Source: Clostridiales bacterium
GTDB taxonomy: Bacteria; Bacillota; Clostridia; Saccharofermentanales; Saccharofermentanaceae
DNA length: 64,000 bases
Assembly (NCBI GenBank): GCA_017617935.1
Contig: JAFZVF010000104.1
Location: 1 to 64,000 of the forward strand
Reading direction: 5' to 3'
A program made the position numbers and the translations under genes. Position 1 is the stretch's first letter; each line of letters begins with the position of its first letter. The notes beneath the pieces were generated by a model. It searched no databases. It saw only the letters and a program-made list of their open reading frames with translations, and was not told the origin of the DNA. This document shows, in pieces, positions 32,623 to 41,202 of the stretch.

Positions 32623-33450
32623 TCAGATCGTTGTGTAAATGTCATTGTAAGTAAACTGCGTAGGAGCCTTCATCTGGCGTAGCAGGAAGCATTTCTTTCC
32701 CTTGGAATTTACATAAGGGATCGCGCTGTTGATGGACTTGGATGCGATGGCCTTGTTGTACATGTCCTTGTCAGACTTGTTCTTGCTGTAGTTCGGGATG
32801 TTGGTGGTCCACCATTTCTTGACGGCCGCCGTTACCTTCGATTTGAAGGCGCTTTCCTTCATATTCCAGATCTTCAGCATCTCGGCTTTTGTAAGCTTTT
32901 TGCCCGTCTCTCTTGAAACGTTGTAAACATAGTAGTTGCAGCCATCCTTGCCTGCGTCAAGATTGACCGTGACAAATATCGAGACATAGTTCTTTGCGAC
33001 ATAATAAGTGTACTTGACCACGCTGTCATTCTTCTTGCAGATCGGACCGAACTTATCAGCGATCTCCTTGTTTACGGCAGAAGTGCTGACGCCTTTGATC
33101 GTAACCTTCGGATACTTGGTGGTGAATTTCTGTTTGCCTGACGTAAAAGACCTGCTGTAAGCATTTGTAACGGTCGTCTTTCCCAGAGTCCTGGCCGTCG
33201 TTGCGGCAGTACTTTCCTTAGTCGTCTCCGGAGCCTCCGTCTCAGTGGTTGATTCCGTAGTCGTTTCCTCCGAAGTCGTCGTTTCTTCGGTGGTGGTTTC
33301 TTCAGGCGTTGTTTCTTCAGTGGTCGTCTCTGAAGTTGTTGTAGTCACAGTAGTAATCTCAGATGATGGCGTCGGTTTCTTTGAGTTGCACGCCGCCAAA
33401 GAAAGCAAAGTGCATGACGCCATCAGAATGGCAAGTATCTTTTTATTCAT
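32623..33450 (-). CDS. Lipoprotein with Thr/Glu-rich stalk and RsiV/DUF3298-like domain
   Basis: A 275-residue lipoprotein. Lipobox LAAC (Cys near residue 21) is followed by a stalk of about 55 residues rich in Thr and Glu (TTEETTPEETTTEE type) and a soluble domain of about 180 residues. Its segments NAYSRSFTSGKQKFTTKYPK and LTKAEMLKIWNMKESAFKS resemble DUF3298/RsiV-like extracellular domains, a tentative assignment. The ATG at 33450 is chosen because GGGAGG lies just before it; five upstream in-frame residues are not needed. It sits between the sensor kinase and the ABC genes of the Bce-like module, so a periplasm-side sensing or decoy role is conceivable. Confidence 0.72.
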   Translation of the reverse strand: MNKKILAILMASCTLLSLAACNSKKPTPSSEITTVTTTTSETTTEETTPEETTTEETTTSEETTTESTTETEAPETTKESTAATTARTLGKTTVTNAYSRSFTSGKQKFTTKYPKVTIKGVSTSAVNKEIADKFGPICKKNDSVVKYTYYVAKNYVSIFVTVNLDAGKDGCNYYVYNVSRETGKKLTKAEMLKIWNMKESAFKSKVTAAVKKWWTTNIPNYSKNKSDKDMYNKAIASKSINSAIPYVNSKGKKCFLLRQMKAPTQFTYNDIYTTI

Positions 33451-33465
33451 TTGTTTTCCTCCCAA

Positions 33466-33810
33466 TTAACTGTCGGAAACGAGACCCATCTGGCCGACAA
33501 TGCATGCGGCAAGTCCAACGTAATCATTGCACTGTCCTGTCGCCTTGCCGCGGAGTTCTGCGCATGTCAGATATCCATATCTTTCAGTGAACTGCTTTTC
33601 AAATACTCCGATCTGCTCATCAGTTCCGCCTGATTCCCTGATATACTGCTCTGCCGCAAGTACGGCTCCGCATTTGCCGCCCTCAGATCTCGGACGTGGG
33701 GCAATGGTCCTGTTCTTATCGTTTCCGAGACAGAGCGCATCGTAAACTGCCATCGCGCAGTTCATTCCGCTATTGTGATTATTTCTTGCAACCGTCTCGT
33801 AATCGATCAT
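33466..33810 (-). CDS. C_GCAxxG_C_C-type small redox-like protein
   Basis: A 114-residue protein with the conserved cysteine pattern of the C_GCAxxG_C_C family: NCAMAVYDAL near the start, GGKCGAVLAAEQ in the middle, then CAELRG and CNDYVGLAACIVGQM. Members are thought to bind a metal cluster or act in redox chemistry; no reaction is known to me. The ATG at 33810 follows a GGAGGG site by 11-12 bases, a bit long; ATG at 33819 is the alternative but lies too close to it. Placed between the Bce-like kinase gene and the lipoprotein gene, 15 bases from the latter, so probably co-transcribed with it. Confidence 0.75.
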   Translation of the reverse strand: MIDYETVARNNHNSGMNCAMAVYDALCLGNDKNRTIAPRPRSEGGKCGAVLAAEQYIRESGGTDEQIGVFEKQFTERYGYLTCAELRGKATGQCNDYVGLAACIVGQMGLVSDS

Positions 33811-33903
33811 GAACAGCATTACCCTCCGCCGTTTTCCAAAGCAATTATATACATTATGTGCAGATTCTTTTAGGCAAAAAACACGCAAAACCGCAGATCA
33901 GGA

Positions 33904-34866
33904 TCACTCGATCCCGACGGGTCTCGCTCTTAAGTCCAGGATCATTTTCGTGCCTTCACCGACCTTTGATTCGGCAGAGATCTTATGACCGAGGTTGTCG
34001 CAGATACGCTTGCAGAGATAAAGGCCTATGCCGCTCGCCCTCTTGTCTTCCCTGCCGTTAAAGCCCGTGTAACCGTTTTCAAATATCCTGGGCAGATCCT
34101 CAGCACCGATACCTATTCCGCTATCCTCAATGCACAGTATTCCGGGCTCGTTCATATAGATGCGCACCGATCCTTCCGAGGTATATTTGACCGCGTTTGA
34201 AATGATCTGTTCAACAATAAAAGAAAGCCATTTCGAATCAGTGACGGCTTTATAGTTTACCGGTTCATATTCAAGCTTCAGTTTCTTCAATATAAACTCT
34301 CTCGAAAACTTGCGGATGGCAGGTTTGATTATCTCATCGATATCGTATTCCTTTATCAGATAGTCGGTGTTATCCGAATCGAGCCTCAAGAACGTAAGCA
34401 CCATTTCCACATACGCTTCGATGCGGTTTAGATCACCCATGAGCCTTCTTGCGGAATCTGTGTCTTCAGACTGAAGATTGAGTCTCATAGCGGCGATCGG
34501 TGTCTTTATCTGGTGCGCCCAGACCGTATAGTATTCGACCATGCCGGTATAGTCAGAGGAAGCCTTCTGCTCTGCCACTTTGGATTCTTCGCGCAGCTTC
34601 TCTATTATGAACTGATAGTCCTCTTCAAACTGGTTTTTCGGCGCGGGAAGTTCTTCTGAAAGGATCCTTTCATGGCGCTTTATATAAAATACGAAATCGA
34701 GCGCCAATGCAATAATACCGATGACGAGCGTCAGTATCAGCGGATACAAAACCGCGATCGGCGGCATGTCGAAAAGCAGATAAGATGAAGCAAATATACC
34801 CATTACCGCGGCGCAGGTAACGAACAGCTTTACGCGGTATTTCAGATAGCTTTTAAAAAGCTTCAT
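33904..34866 (-). CDS. BceS-like intramembrane-sensing histidine kinase
   Basis: A 320-residue sensor kinase. Two spans near the N-terminus (about residues 13-30 and 37-57) are joined by only a few residues, typical for BceS-type kinases that sense through the partner ABC permease, not a periplasmic domain. The phosphoacceptor His is in WAHQIKTPIAAMRLN (about 122), the N box in QIISNAVKYTSEG (about 222) and G boxes in EDSGIGIG and ASGIGLYLCK. It overlaps the response regulator gene by four bases. Its likely partner transporter is the ABC pair at 29689-32477. Confidence 0.93.
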   Translation of the reverse strand: MKLFKSYLKYRVKLFVTCAAVMGIFASSYLLFDMPPIAVLYPLILTLVIGIIALALDFVFYIKRHERILSEELPAPKNQFEEDYQFIIEKLREESKVAEQKASSDYTGMVEYYTVWAHQIKTPIAAMRLNLQSEDTDSARRLMGDLNRIEAYVEMVLTFLRLDSDNTDYLIKEYDIDEIIKPAIRKFSREFILKKLKLEYEPVNYKAVTDSKWLSFIVEQIISNAVKYTSEGSVRIYMNEPGILCIEDSGIGIGAEDLPRIFENGYTGFNGREDKRASGIGLYLCKRICDNLGHKISAESKVGEGTKMILDLRARPVGIE

Positions 34867-35543
34867 TCCTCATCCTCCAGGATGTATCCGACTCCGAACT
34901 TCGTCTTTATGAAATCTGTCAAACCGGCATTTTCCAAAGTCTTTCTGAGCCTTCCGACATTAACTGTAAGCGTGTTCTCATCGACAAAGCTGTCTGTCTC
35001 CCAAAGCGCTTCCATAAGTTTCTCGCGGCTGACGACCTTGTTCTTGTTCTGCATGAGGACCAAGAGTATCTTGTACTCGTTTCTCGCGAGCTCGATCTTC
35101 TTTCCTTCATAGGTCAGGGAATTGTCGTTCGTATTTAAGACCGCACCCTTGGCCTTCAGAATAAAAGAACCCTGGTTGAAGTCATATGCCCTTCTGAGGA
35201 GCGCCTGAACCTTGGCTATAAGGATGCTTTGGTCAAAGGGCTTGGGGATGTAGTCGTCCGCACCCATGTTCATCGCCATGATTATGTTCATGTTGTCGGT
35301 CGCCGATGAAATGAATATTATCGGAACGCTCGAGGTCTTCCTGATCTCCTGGCACCAGTGATATCCGCCCATGTAAGGCAGCGTAATGTCCATTATTATC
35401 AGATGGGGCTCAAGTCCATTTATCTCGCCCATCACATTGCGGAAATCGGAAACGGTATGAACCTCCATCTCCCATGCCGCAAGGCACTGCGAGATGCCGT
35501 CAGCTATCCCCTTGTCATCTTCAACCACATAGATCTTATACAT
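34863..35543 (-). CDS. OmpR/PhoB-family response regulator (BceR-like), leaderless
   Basis: A 226-residue regulator: receiver domain (about 1-115) with acidic pocket VEDDKG, phospho-Asp in LIIMDITLPYMGG (about residue 51) and Lys in IPKPFD; and a winged-helix DNA-binding domain (about 130-226). Expected to bind the TTACA-N4-TGTCA box before the ABC genes. There is no ribosome site; an extended -10 TGATATAAT ends seven bases before the ATG, so the mRNA should start at the start codon. First gene of the kinase-regulator pair and divergent from the 35577 gene. Confidence 0.93.
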   Translation of the reverse strand: MYKIYVVEDDKGIADGISQCLAAWEMEVHTVSDFRNVMGEINGLEPHLIIMDITLPYMGGYHWCQEIRKTSSVPIIFISSATDNMNIIMAMNMGADDYIPKPFDQSILIAKVQALLRRAYDFNQGSFILKAKGAVLNTNDNSLTYEGKKIELARNEYKILLVLMQNKNKVVSREKLMEALWETDSFVDENTLTVNVGRLRKTLENAGLTDFIKTKFGVGYILEDEE

Positions 35544-35549
35544 GGTGTA

Positions 35550-35558
35550 ATTATATCA
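35550..35558 (-). promoter_or_regulatory. Extended -10 promoter of the response regulator gene
   Basis: TGATATAAT (35558-35550), then six bases (TACACC) and the ATG at 35543. The A of ATG is at +1 by the usual spacing. The intergenic space is only 33 bases and is shared with the divergent promoter. Confidence 0.65.
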
Positions 35559-35561
35559 CTG

Positions 35562-35570
35562 TGCTAAACT
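35562..35570 (+). promoter_or_regulatory. Extended -10 promoter of the phosphatase-fold gene
   Basis: TGCTAAACT (35562-35570), then six bases (AGTCAC) and the ATG at 35577. It is back to back with the response regulator's -10, three bases apart, and also predicts a leaderless mRNA. The -10 is a weaker match (TAAACT). Confidence 0.5.
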
Positions 35571-35576
35571 AGTCAC

Positions 35577-36704
35577 ATGGATTACGCAAGACCTGATTAC
35601 GGCAACTGCCTTGTAAACTTAAGCAACTCCATCCTTAAGGCTTTCGGAGCGGAAACGACCGCGCCAACTCTTAAGATGGCAGACAAGCTCCTTGAAAGTG
35701 ATTACAAGAACGTTGTAATTCTGCTCATGGACGCGATGGGCACTTCCGTAATGGAAAAGCACCTTGCGCCTGACGGGTTCCTCCGTTCGCATTTCAAAGG
35801 CACTTACAGCTCGGTCTTCCCTCCGACGACCGTCGCCGCGACGACTTCCATGCTGTCAGGCCTCTACCCAAACGAGCACGGCTGGCTCGGCTGGGACGTG
35901 TACTATCCTGAGCTTGATAAGAACGTAACCGTTTTCACGAACACTGACCAGACAACCGAAGATGAGAGCGGCAATCCCACACAAGCAATTCCTGCAGCTG
36001 ATTTTCATGCGGGTTTCAGGTATTGTCCTTACAAAAACATAATCGACAAGATAAACGAAGCGGGCGGAAAGGCTTATGCTTCAAGCCCTTTCATGGAACC
36101 TTTCCCACAGGAACTGGACGAAGTCTTGGGCCGCATCGAAAGCCTCTGCAAAGAACCCGGCAGGAAGTTCATTTATTCTTACTGGCCCGAGCCTGACCAC
36201 ACGATGCACCTTAAAGGCCCTGACAGCGCTGAAGCCCGCGACGTTCTGATCGAACTCGAGAACCGTTTGGAGCAATTTGCAAGAGGCCTTTCCGATACGC
36301 TTCTTCTAATCACCGCGGACCACAGCCAGATTGAGTGCGAAAACCACTGCCTCTTGGATTATCCCGAAATAATGAGACGCTTAGTCGGAATGCCTTCGAT
36401 AGAGCCGCGTACGCTTAGTTTCCGGGTAAAGGATGAATATAAGAAAGACTTTCCTGAAGTATTCAGGAAAACCTTTGGCGACAAGTTCTGGATCCTCACA
36501 AAGGAAGAGATCATAGAGAAAAAGCTTTTCGGCATCGGAAAGGATCACGAACTGTTTTCCGGCATGCTCGGAGACTATATCTGCATATCGGTATCCGATG
36601 CGGCGGTATTCCTGACGCATGCGGAAATGAACATGATGCCGGGCGGTCACGCCGGCCTTACAAAAGCAGAACTTGAGATACCCTTGATCGCAGTATCCAA
36701 ATAA
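35577..36704 (+). CDS. Alkaline-phosphatase-superfamily hydrolase (phosphodiesterase/pyrophosphatase type)
   Basis: A 375-residue protein of the alkaline phosphatase fold, closest in look to type I phosphodiesterase / nucleotide pyrophosphatase proteins. Metal and nucleophile motifs are ILLMDAMGTSVMEK (Asp, about residue 51), the nucleophilic Thr in FPPTTVAATTSMLSG (about 82), SYWPEPDHTMH (Asp/His, about 200), LLITADHSQ (Asp-His, about 243) and a final His in MPGGHAGL (about 355). No signal peptide, so it acts inside the cell, on an unknown phosphate ester. The start has no ribosome site and fits a leaderless mRNA. It is divergent from the Bce-like regulator. Confidence 0.85.
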   Translation: MDYARPDYGNCLVNLSNSILKAFGAETTAPTLKMADKLLESDYKNVVILLMDAMGTSVMEKHLAPDGFLRSHFKGTYSSVFPPTTVAATTSMLSGLYPNEHGWLGWDVYYPELDKNVTVFTNTDQTTEDESGNPTQAIPAADFHAGFRYCPYKNIIDKINEAGGKAYASSPFMEPFPQELDEVLGRIESLCKEPGRKFIYSYWPEPDHTMHLKGPDSAEARDVLIELENRLEQFARGLSDTLLLITADHSQIECENHCLLDYPEIMRRLVGMPSIEPRTLSFRVKDEYKKDFPEVFRKTFGDKFWILTKEEIIEKKLFGIGKDHELFSGMLGDYICISVSDAAVFLTHAEMNMMPGGHAGLTKAELEIPLIAVSK

Positions 36705-36788
36705 CACAATGCGGCTGTCGCACAAGTAAGCTTCCCGCTTTCATGGCTATTCCCGATATTGAAGGTCAAATATTACGGAAATAACTGA

Positions 36789-36831
36789 AAATACCTATAA
36801 AATGAGCAAACCGAGATTTTTATAGGTATTT
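36789..36831 (+). terminator. 14-bp inverted repeat after the phosphatase-fold gene
   Basis: A perfect 14-bp inverted repeat (36789-36802 with 36818-36831) around a 15-base loop. It is AT-rich, so a weak terminator at best; it may instead be a protein-binding dyad. This and the hairpin at 36863-36888 are the only structures I see in the 345-base gap between the convergent genes; the rest is AT-rich and without an ORF I can support. Confidence 0.4.
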
Positions 36832-36858
36832 CAATCATCTTCAAAGTTTTGGAAATGC

Positions 36859-36888
36859 AAAAGGGCTGTTGCTATTACACAACAGCCC
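36859..36888 (-). terminator. Candidate terminator of the surface-protein operon
   Basis: 9-bp stem GGGCTGTTG (36863-36871) / CAACAGCCC (36880-36888). On the minus strand it is followed by TTTTGC. It is about 160 bases beyond the stop of the 37050-39149 gene, so it may close that operon. Confidence 0.55.
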
Positions 36889-37049
36889 CCTTGTAACGGA
36901 CAAATACAGAAAGGAAGGTCAATACCCATATCCTTTTTGCAAGCGAATTGTATCAATGGATCAGGCCAACGTCTGTCTGTTTGCGGGTATGTTTTTATTT
37001 TTTATGTGGAAACTGCCCGTTGCCTTCCTTTTTTAGTGCAAATGACGGA

Positions 37050-39149
37050 TCATTTTCTCTTAAGGTAGTGTTTGGGGTCCTTTGCCCATTCTTCGACGTC
37101 CAGGTATCTGAAACACGGTACCACATATTTGATCTTGCCGGCGATCTTCGGCGTCATGCCGTCAAATATGATGTCATGTCCGTACTCATCCTTTCCGCAA
37201 TAGAAGAAGATGTCGCCGTGATAAGTACTGCAATCACAAAGCATGTCTCCAGGCTTTATATTCTTGTAGGCAATGACCTTGCCGGTCTTGAATGCAAGAT
37301 AATGCGAGTTATATCTGACCGTCTTCTTGTGGTAATTCTTGAATAGCCAGACCGCAAATCCGGTACAGTCAGCTCCTTTCTTTGACTTTCCGCCAAGCTT
37401 ATAAGGCCAGGTTGAAGAGATCTGATAGTAATAGTATCCGCTCTTGTGGTAGTTGGCATTTATATAATTGGTAACGCTCTCGCTCTCCTTGAATTTATTA
37501 AGACACCAGGTTGCGAATGCGTTGTTTGTCGTAATAATCTTCTGTTTGGGGAAGTCCTTCATCCTGAGAACGCTCTTATCCGTATCGGAAGTAACGTCAT
37601 AAAGGTTCGCGGCAGGAGTCTGGCCTTTTTTGAGCACCACGATCTGAATCGCGGAAATGGTATTTCCCAGCTCGTCAGTACCGCATCTCAGTCCGTCCTT
37701 GGTCCAGGCCATCCAGCCGTACTTGGAAGTCCTGACCCTGTAGAAGATGCTGTAAGCATCGTTATACGAATAGAATTCTTCAGCATTATTCTCTTCATCG
37801 TAGTAATACCATCCGTAATAGAGGGCTATCCTGATGCTCTCGATATTCTTGCCCAAGTCGATTATCCTCAGGTCAAATTTGCAGTCATAGGGATCGCTGT
37901 TGTCATAAACGTCGTCGCCGAAGTAAGGCTTGTCAGCGGCAAGATCCAGCCTGCTGTCATCCACCTTTACTCCGACTGCAATTCCGGTAATGGGTGCTGA
38001 AGCGTCCAGGACCTCACCGTCAGAAACTATCTTCGACCATCCGTCCGCGGTCTTGACCGCATAAGACACTTTTGCGCCTTCAGGCATCTTGAAGATTCCC
38101 CTGCCGGGCAGGATCGGAGTACCGGGCGTGATAACCGATATGTCGACGTTGCTCTTGATCCCATTCACTTCACCGGGAGCCTTTCCGCCCTTTGCCACAA
38201 GGATTACCTGGATCGCTTCCAGGCTGTATGGAAGGTTTTGGGTACCGGCAGTACCGCCGTTGTTTGCCCAGTCAAGCCAGCCGAATTCAGGAACGTATAC
38301 GCGGTAGTAAACGTCGTAATGGTTTGCAGCTTCACCCGTGAGCTTGATGGCTACCGCATTGATCTTCTTGCCTTGGATCCCGCTTGTCTCGCCGTTTGAG
38401 GACCAGTTGGAATCCCATTCGGAATCTTTTTTGTAAGTACGGTAAGCGATGCCTCCCTTGTACTGGTTGCCCGAAAGGTTCAGCTCGAGGCAGTCGATCT
38501 GCTTGCCCTTGCCTGCAGCGCCTGCCACGCCGCCGTTATTGGACCATTTGGTTCCCCAGCCGCTGCCGTCTCTGTGAACTCTGTAGTTGACGCTTGTAGT
38601 TGCTTCAGTATCCAAACTGACTATGCGTATCTTTATCTGTTCGATCTTTTTGGACCCGCCGATCGAACCTGCAACCGCGCCGTCTGAAACAAAGCCCTGG
38701 ACGTTGCCGTCTTTTTCGAGAAGTACGGCATATTCGACCTTGTAGCTCTCTGCGAGTTTTCCCGTAAGCTCCATTTTTACGGCTTCTATCCTCAACGCCT
38801 TGTTTTTCATTCCGGCGTCTTCGCCGGCATTCTTATATTCCTGCCAGCCTTTGCTCTGAACGTAGACGCTGTATTTGAGGGAACCCGAGATTCCGTTCGT
38901 ATCGCCGAGCTTAACGTTTATCGCTTCGATCGGCATGTACGGATCGTTGGGTTTTTCCCGTCCCTTTAAAGTAAGCGTTGAGGTCGAGGCGTCCCAGTCG
39001 CCCGCTATCTCACCGTATTTTTGAACGCTGGAAGTACCCGACAGCGTAATGTTTTCTGCAGCAGCCACTTTGGCAGCGCCCGCGATTCCAAGCACGATGC
39101 TTGTCGTGAGCACTAAGGAAACGGCTTTAACGAAATTCCTGATATTCAT
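37050..39149 (-). CDS. Secreted ChW-repeat protein with NlpC/P60-like domain
   Basis: A 699-residue exported protein: signal peptide (cut near AAAE, about residue 31), six or seven ChW-type repeats (clostridial hydrophobic repeats with conserved Trp, e.g. YRVYVPEFGWLDWANNGGTA) from about residue 80 to 510, and a C-terminal domain (about 540-699) with GADCTGFAVWLFKNYH (candidate catalytic Cys) and TYHGDIFFYCG (candidate His) like NlpC/P60 or related amidases. The domain lacks the usual family spacing, so the enzyme class is tentative. ChW repeats bind surface or polymer substrates. It follows a BspA-like gene by 45 bases and has a GGAGG ribosome site, so the two are probably one operon of surface proteins. 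Confidence 0.82.
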   Translation of the reverse strand: MNIRNFVKAVSLVLTTSIVLGIAGAAKVAAAENITLSGTSSVQKYGEIAGDWDASTSTLTLKGREKPNDPYMPIEAINVKLGDTNGISGSLKYSVYVQSKGWQEYKNAGEDAGMKNKALRIEAVKMELTGKLAESYKVEYAVLLEKDGNVQGFVSDGAVAGSIGGSKKIEQIKIRIVSLDTEATTSVNYRVHRDGSGWGTKWSNNGGVAGAAGKGKQIDCLELNLSGNQYKGGIAYRTYKKDSEWDSNWSSNGETSGIQGKKINAVAIKLTGEAANHYDVYYRVYVPEFGWLDWANNGGTAGTQNLPYSLEAIQVILVAKGGKAPGEVNGIKSNVDISVITPGTPILPGRGIFKMPEGAKVSYAVKTADGWSKIVSDGEVLDASAPITGIAVGVKVDDSRLDLAADKPYFGDDVYDNSDPYDCKFDLRIIDLGKNIESIRIALYYGWYYYDEENNAEEFYSYNDAYSIFYRVRTSKYGWMAWTKDGLRCGTDELGNTISAIQIVVLKKGQTPAANLYDVTSDTDKSVLRMKDFPKQKIITTNNAFATWCLNKFKESESVTNYINANYHKSGYYYYQISSTWPYKLGGKSKKGADCTGFAVWLFKNYHKKTVRYNSHYLAFKTGKVIAYKNIKPGDMLCDCSTYHGDIFFYCGKDEYGHDIIFDGMTPKIAGKIKYVVPCFRYLDVEEWAKDPKHYLKRK

Positions 39150-39194
39150 TTGAAACCTCCGAATTTAAGCAGATGTCCGTTTTCGCAGTCAGGA

Positions 39195-41003
39195 TCACTT
39201 AACCTTGATCTTGAAGGTGACTTCCTGCCAATCGGACGCCTTGTATTCGCTGTTTCCCGTTGACATGATCTTGATCTTTATGGCATAAGTGCCTTTCTTG
39301 GTCTTCTTTTTAACGGTTATGGCTCCGGTCGTCTTGTTGATCGTGAAGTTGCTCTTGCCGGAAAGCTTGATGCAGTCAAGTCCCGTGCCGCTCGGAGTGA
39401 TGGTGAGCACTTTTCCGGTAGCAACCGTCTGAGCCTTCTTCTTCAAGGCCTTGGCCTTAAGGGTCGCCGTCTTGCCGCTGACCGTAAAGGGATTGTCCAC
39501 AAGGTGAATGATCTTGTTCAGATCCGTGCAATTGGCAAAGACGTTCGAGCTAAGCTTGTCATGCAGCGCTTGCGTAAGGCTAACGGTATTAAGGCTGCCG
39601 CAATCCGCGAAAGCATAGTCTCCTACTGAATCCACGCTGTCCGGGATGATCAGGGCCTCAACTCTGCAGCATGCCGCAAAAGCTTTCTCACCTATTGTCT
39701 TAACGCCGTAACCGATCGTCAGGCATCTGAGCCTTGTGCAGCCCTGGAACGCACCGTCCCCGATCGTTTCCACACTGCCCGGGATCGTTATTGCCGTAAG
39801 GTATTGGTTTCCATTAAACGCATTGGCTTCTATCGTCTTTACGCCATAACCCATCGAGACTACGTCAAGGTAGGTGCAGTTTTCAAAAGCGGATTCTCCG
39901 ATCGTGTCCACGCTGCCCGGGATGGTGACTTTGTCAAGGCAATGGCAGTTGCGGAAAGCTTCCGCTTCAATACCGGTCACGCCGCTTGCGATCGTGATCG
40001 TGCGGAGTCTGTAGCAATCAGAGAATGCCTGAGTGCTGATCGTGTTAACCGTTCCCGGGATCGTTATGCTCTTGAGGGAGTAGCAATGCGTAAACGCGCA
40101 GGAACCGATCTCCTTTACGCCACTGGCGATCGTAACGCTTGCAAGTTCCTCGCATGCCTGGAACGCATTGTCGCCAATCTTGGTAACGGACTTGGGAATG
40201 GAGACCTTGGCAAGGCTGAAACAGCAGGCAAAAGCAGTGCTTCCAATCGTTTTCACGCCGGAAGGGATGGTGATCGCCTTAAGGTGGGTGCAGCTTTCAA
40301 AAGCCGAAGTTCCAATCTTCGTTATTGTGGAAGGAACGGTAACGCTCGTAAGCTTTTCAAAGTTTTTGAACGCGTAATCAGAGATCGAGGTCACGTTTTT
40401 GGCTATGACGACCTTGGTGATCTCATTGCGGTATTGATACCAGGGGTAGGCGTCAGGCGAGCCCTTGTCGGTCATAGCGCCTTTTCCGCTTATGGTCAGA
40501 GTGTAAGTCGCGTCGTCGTATTTCCAGGACAGGTCATCAAGCATGCCCTCTTTGCCATCGTCAGCTTTCGGAGCCTTTCTGTCTGATGAAGCTGGAACCT
40601 CTTCCTTGGCTTCAGGTTGCTTTTCTTCAGGCTCGGAAGGTTCAGCAGGCTCTTCGGGAGCAGTTTCCGAAGGCTTTACGGCTTCCGTTTCCTCAGGCTC
40701 CTTTTCGCCTGATTCAGAAGGTTCTGACGGCTCCGTTTCCTCAGGCGCCTTAGTCTCTTCAGGCTCTTTTTCTTCAGTTTCAGCTGGAACGGCCTCTTCC
40801 GTCTGCTCGGGCTGCTTCTCGGCAGGCGCTTCCGTTTCCTTAACTTCCGGTTTGGCGGTTTCCTTTTCCTCGGGCTCCGTCGTCTCTACGACTTCAGTCT
40901 CCTCCGGCTCGTAATCCAAGCCTTTTGCAAATACCGCGGCGGGCATCATGCCGACCGTCATTGATACAGCTACAAAACCTGCCAGTAAACGTTTCCGATT
41001 CAT
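39195..41003 (-). CDS. BspA-like leucine-rich-repeat surface protein
   Basis: A 602-residue exported protein: signal peptide (about 1-26), a Glu/Pro/Thr-rich stalk (about 30-150), about twelve BspA-type (LRR_5) leucine-rich repeats of roughly 23 residues (about 155-470, e.g. ITIPSGVKTIGSTAFACC), and a C-terminal Ig-like beta domain (about 500-602). Such proteins bind host or food surfaces, fibronectin-like ligands or other cells. No LPXTG anchor is visible at the C-terminus, so attachment may be by other means. It probably heads a two-gene operon with the ChW protein. The start has an AAGGAGG site. Confidence 0.88.
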   Translation of the reverse strand: MNRKRLLAGFVAVSMTVGMMPAAVFAKGLDYEPEETEVVETTEPEEKETAKPEVKETEAPAEKQPEQTEEAVPAETEEKEPEETKAPEETEPSEPSESGEKEPEETEAVKPSETAPEEPAEPSEPEEKQPEAKEEVPASSDRKAPKADDGKEGMLDDLSWKYDDATYTLTISGKGAMTDKGSPDAYPWYQYRNEITKVVIAKNVTSISDYAFKNFEKLTSVTVPSTITKIGTSAFESCTHLKAITIPSGVKTIGSTAFACCFSLAKVSIPKSVTKIGDNAFQACEELASVTIASGVKEIGSCAFTHCYSLKSITIPGTVNTISTQAFSDCYRLRTITIASGVTGIEAEAFRNCHCLDKVTIPGSVDTIGESAFENCTYLDVVSMGYGVKTIEANAFNGNQYLTAITIPGSVETIGDGAFQGCTRLRCLTIGYGVKTIGEKAFAACCRVEALIIPDSVDSVGDYAFADCGSLNTVSLTQALHDKLSSNVFANCTDLNKIIHLVDNPFTVSGKTATLKAKALKKKAQTVATGKVLTITPSGTGLDCIKLSGKSNFTINKTTGAITVKKKTKKGTYAIKIKIMSTGNSEYKASDWQEVTFKIKVK

Positions 41004-41138
41004 GCAAATCTTCCTCCTTGAGTGCTGAAACAGTGACTATTAGTCCTAGTTTAATTTGGGTATATCACACTCCTCGGTTGAACACTACAAACCTTATTGA
41101 AAGGAAAAGAACATGTAAAGAAACTGACAAAATAGGCG

Positions 41139-41168
41139 AAAAAAGAGCGCCTCGCAATCGAGACGCTC
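41139..41168 (-). terminator. Terminator of tig
   Basis: 10-base stem (41145-41154 with 41159-41168, one mismatch) and 4-base loop, followed on the minus strand by TTTTTTCG. It lies 35 bases after the tig stop. Confidence 0.85.
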
Positions 41169-41202
41169 CTTAAGTCATGTCACGTTGATTGAAGGAACCG
41201 CC

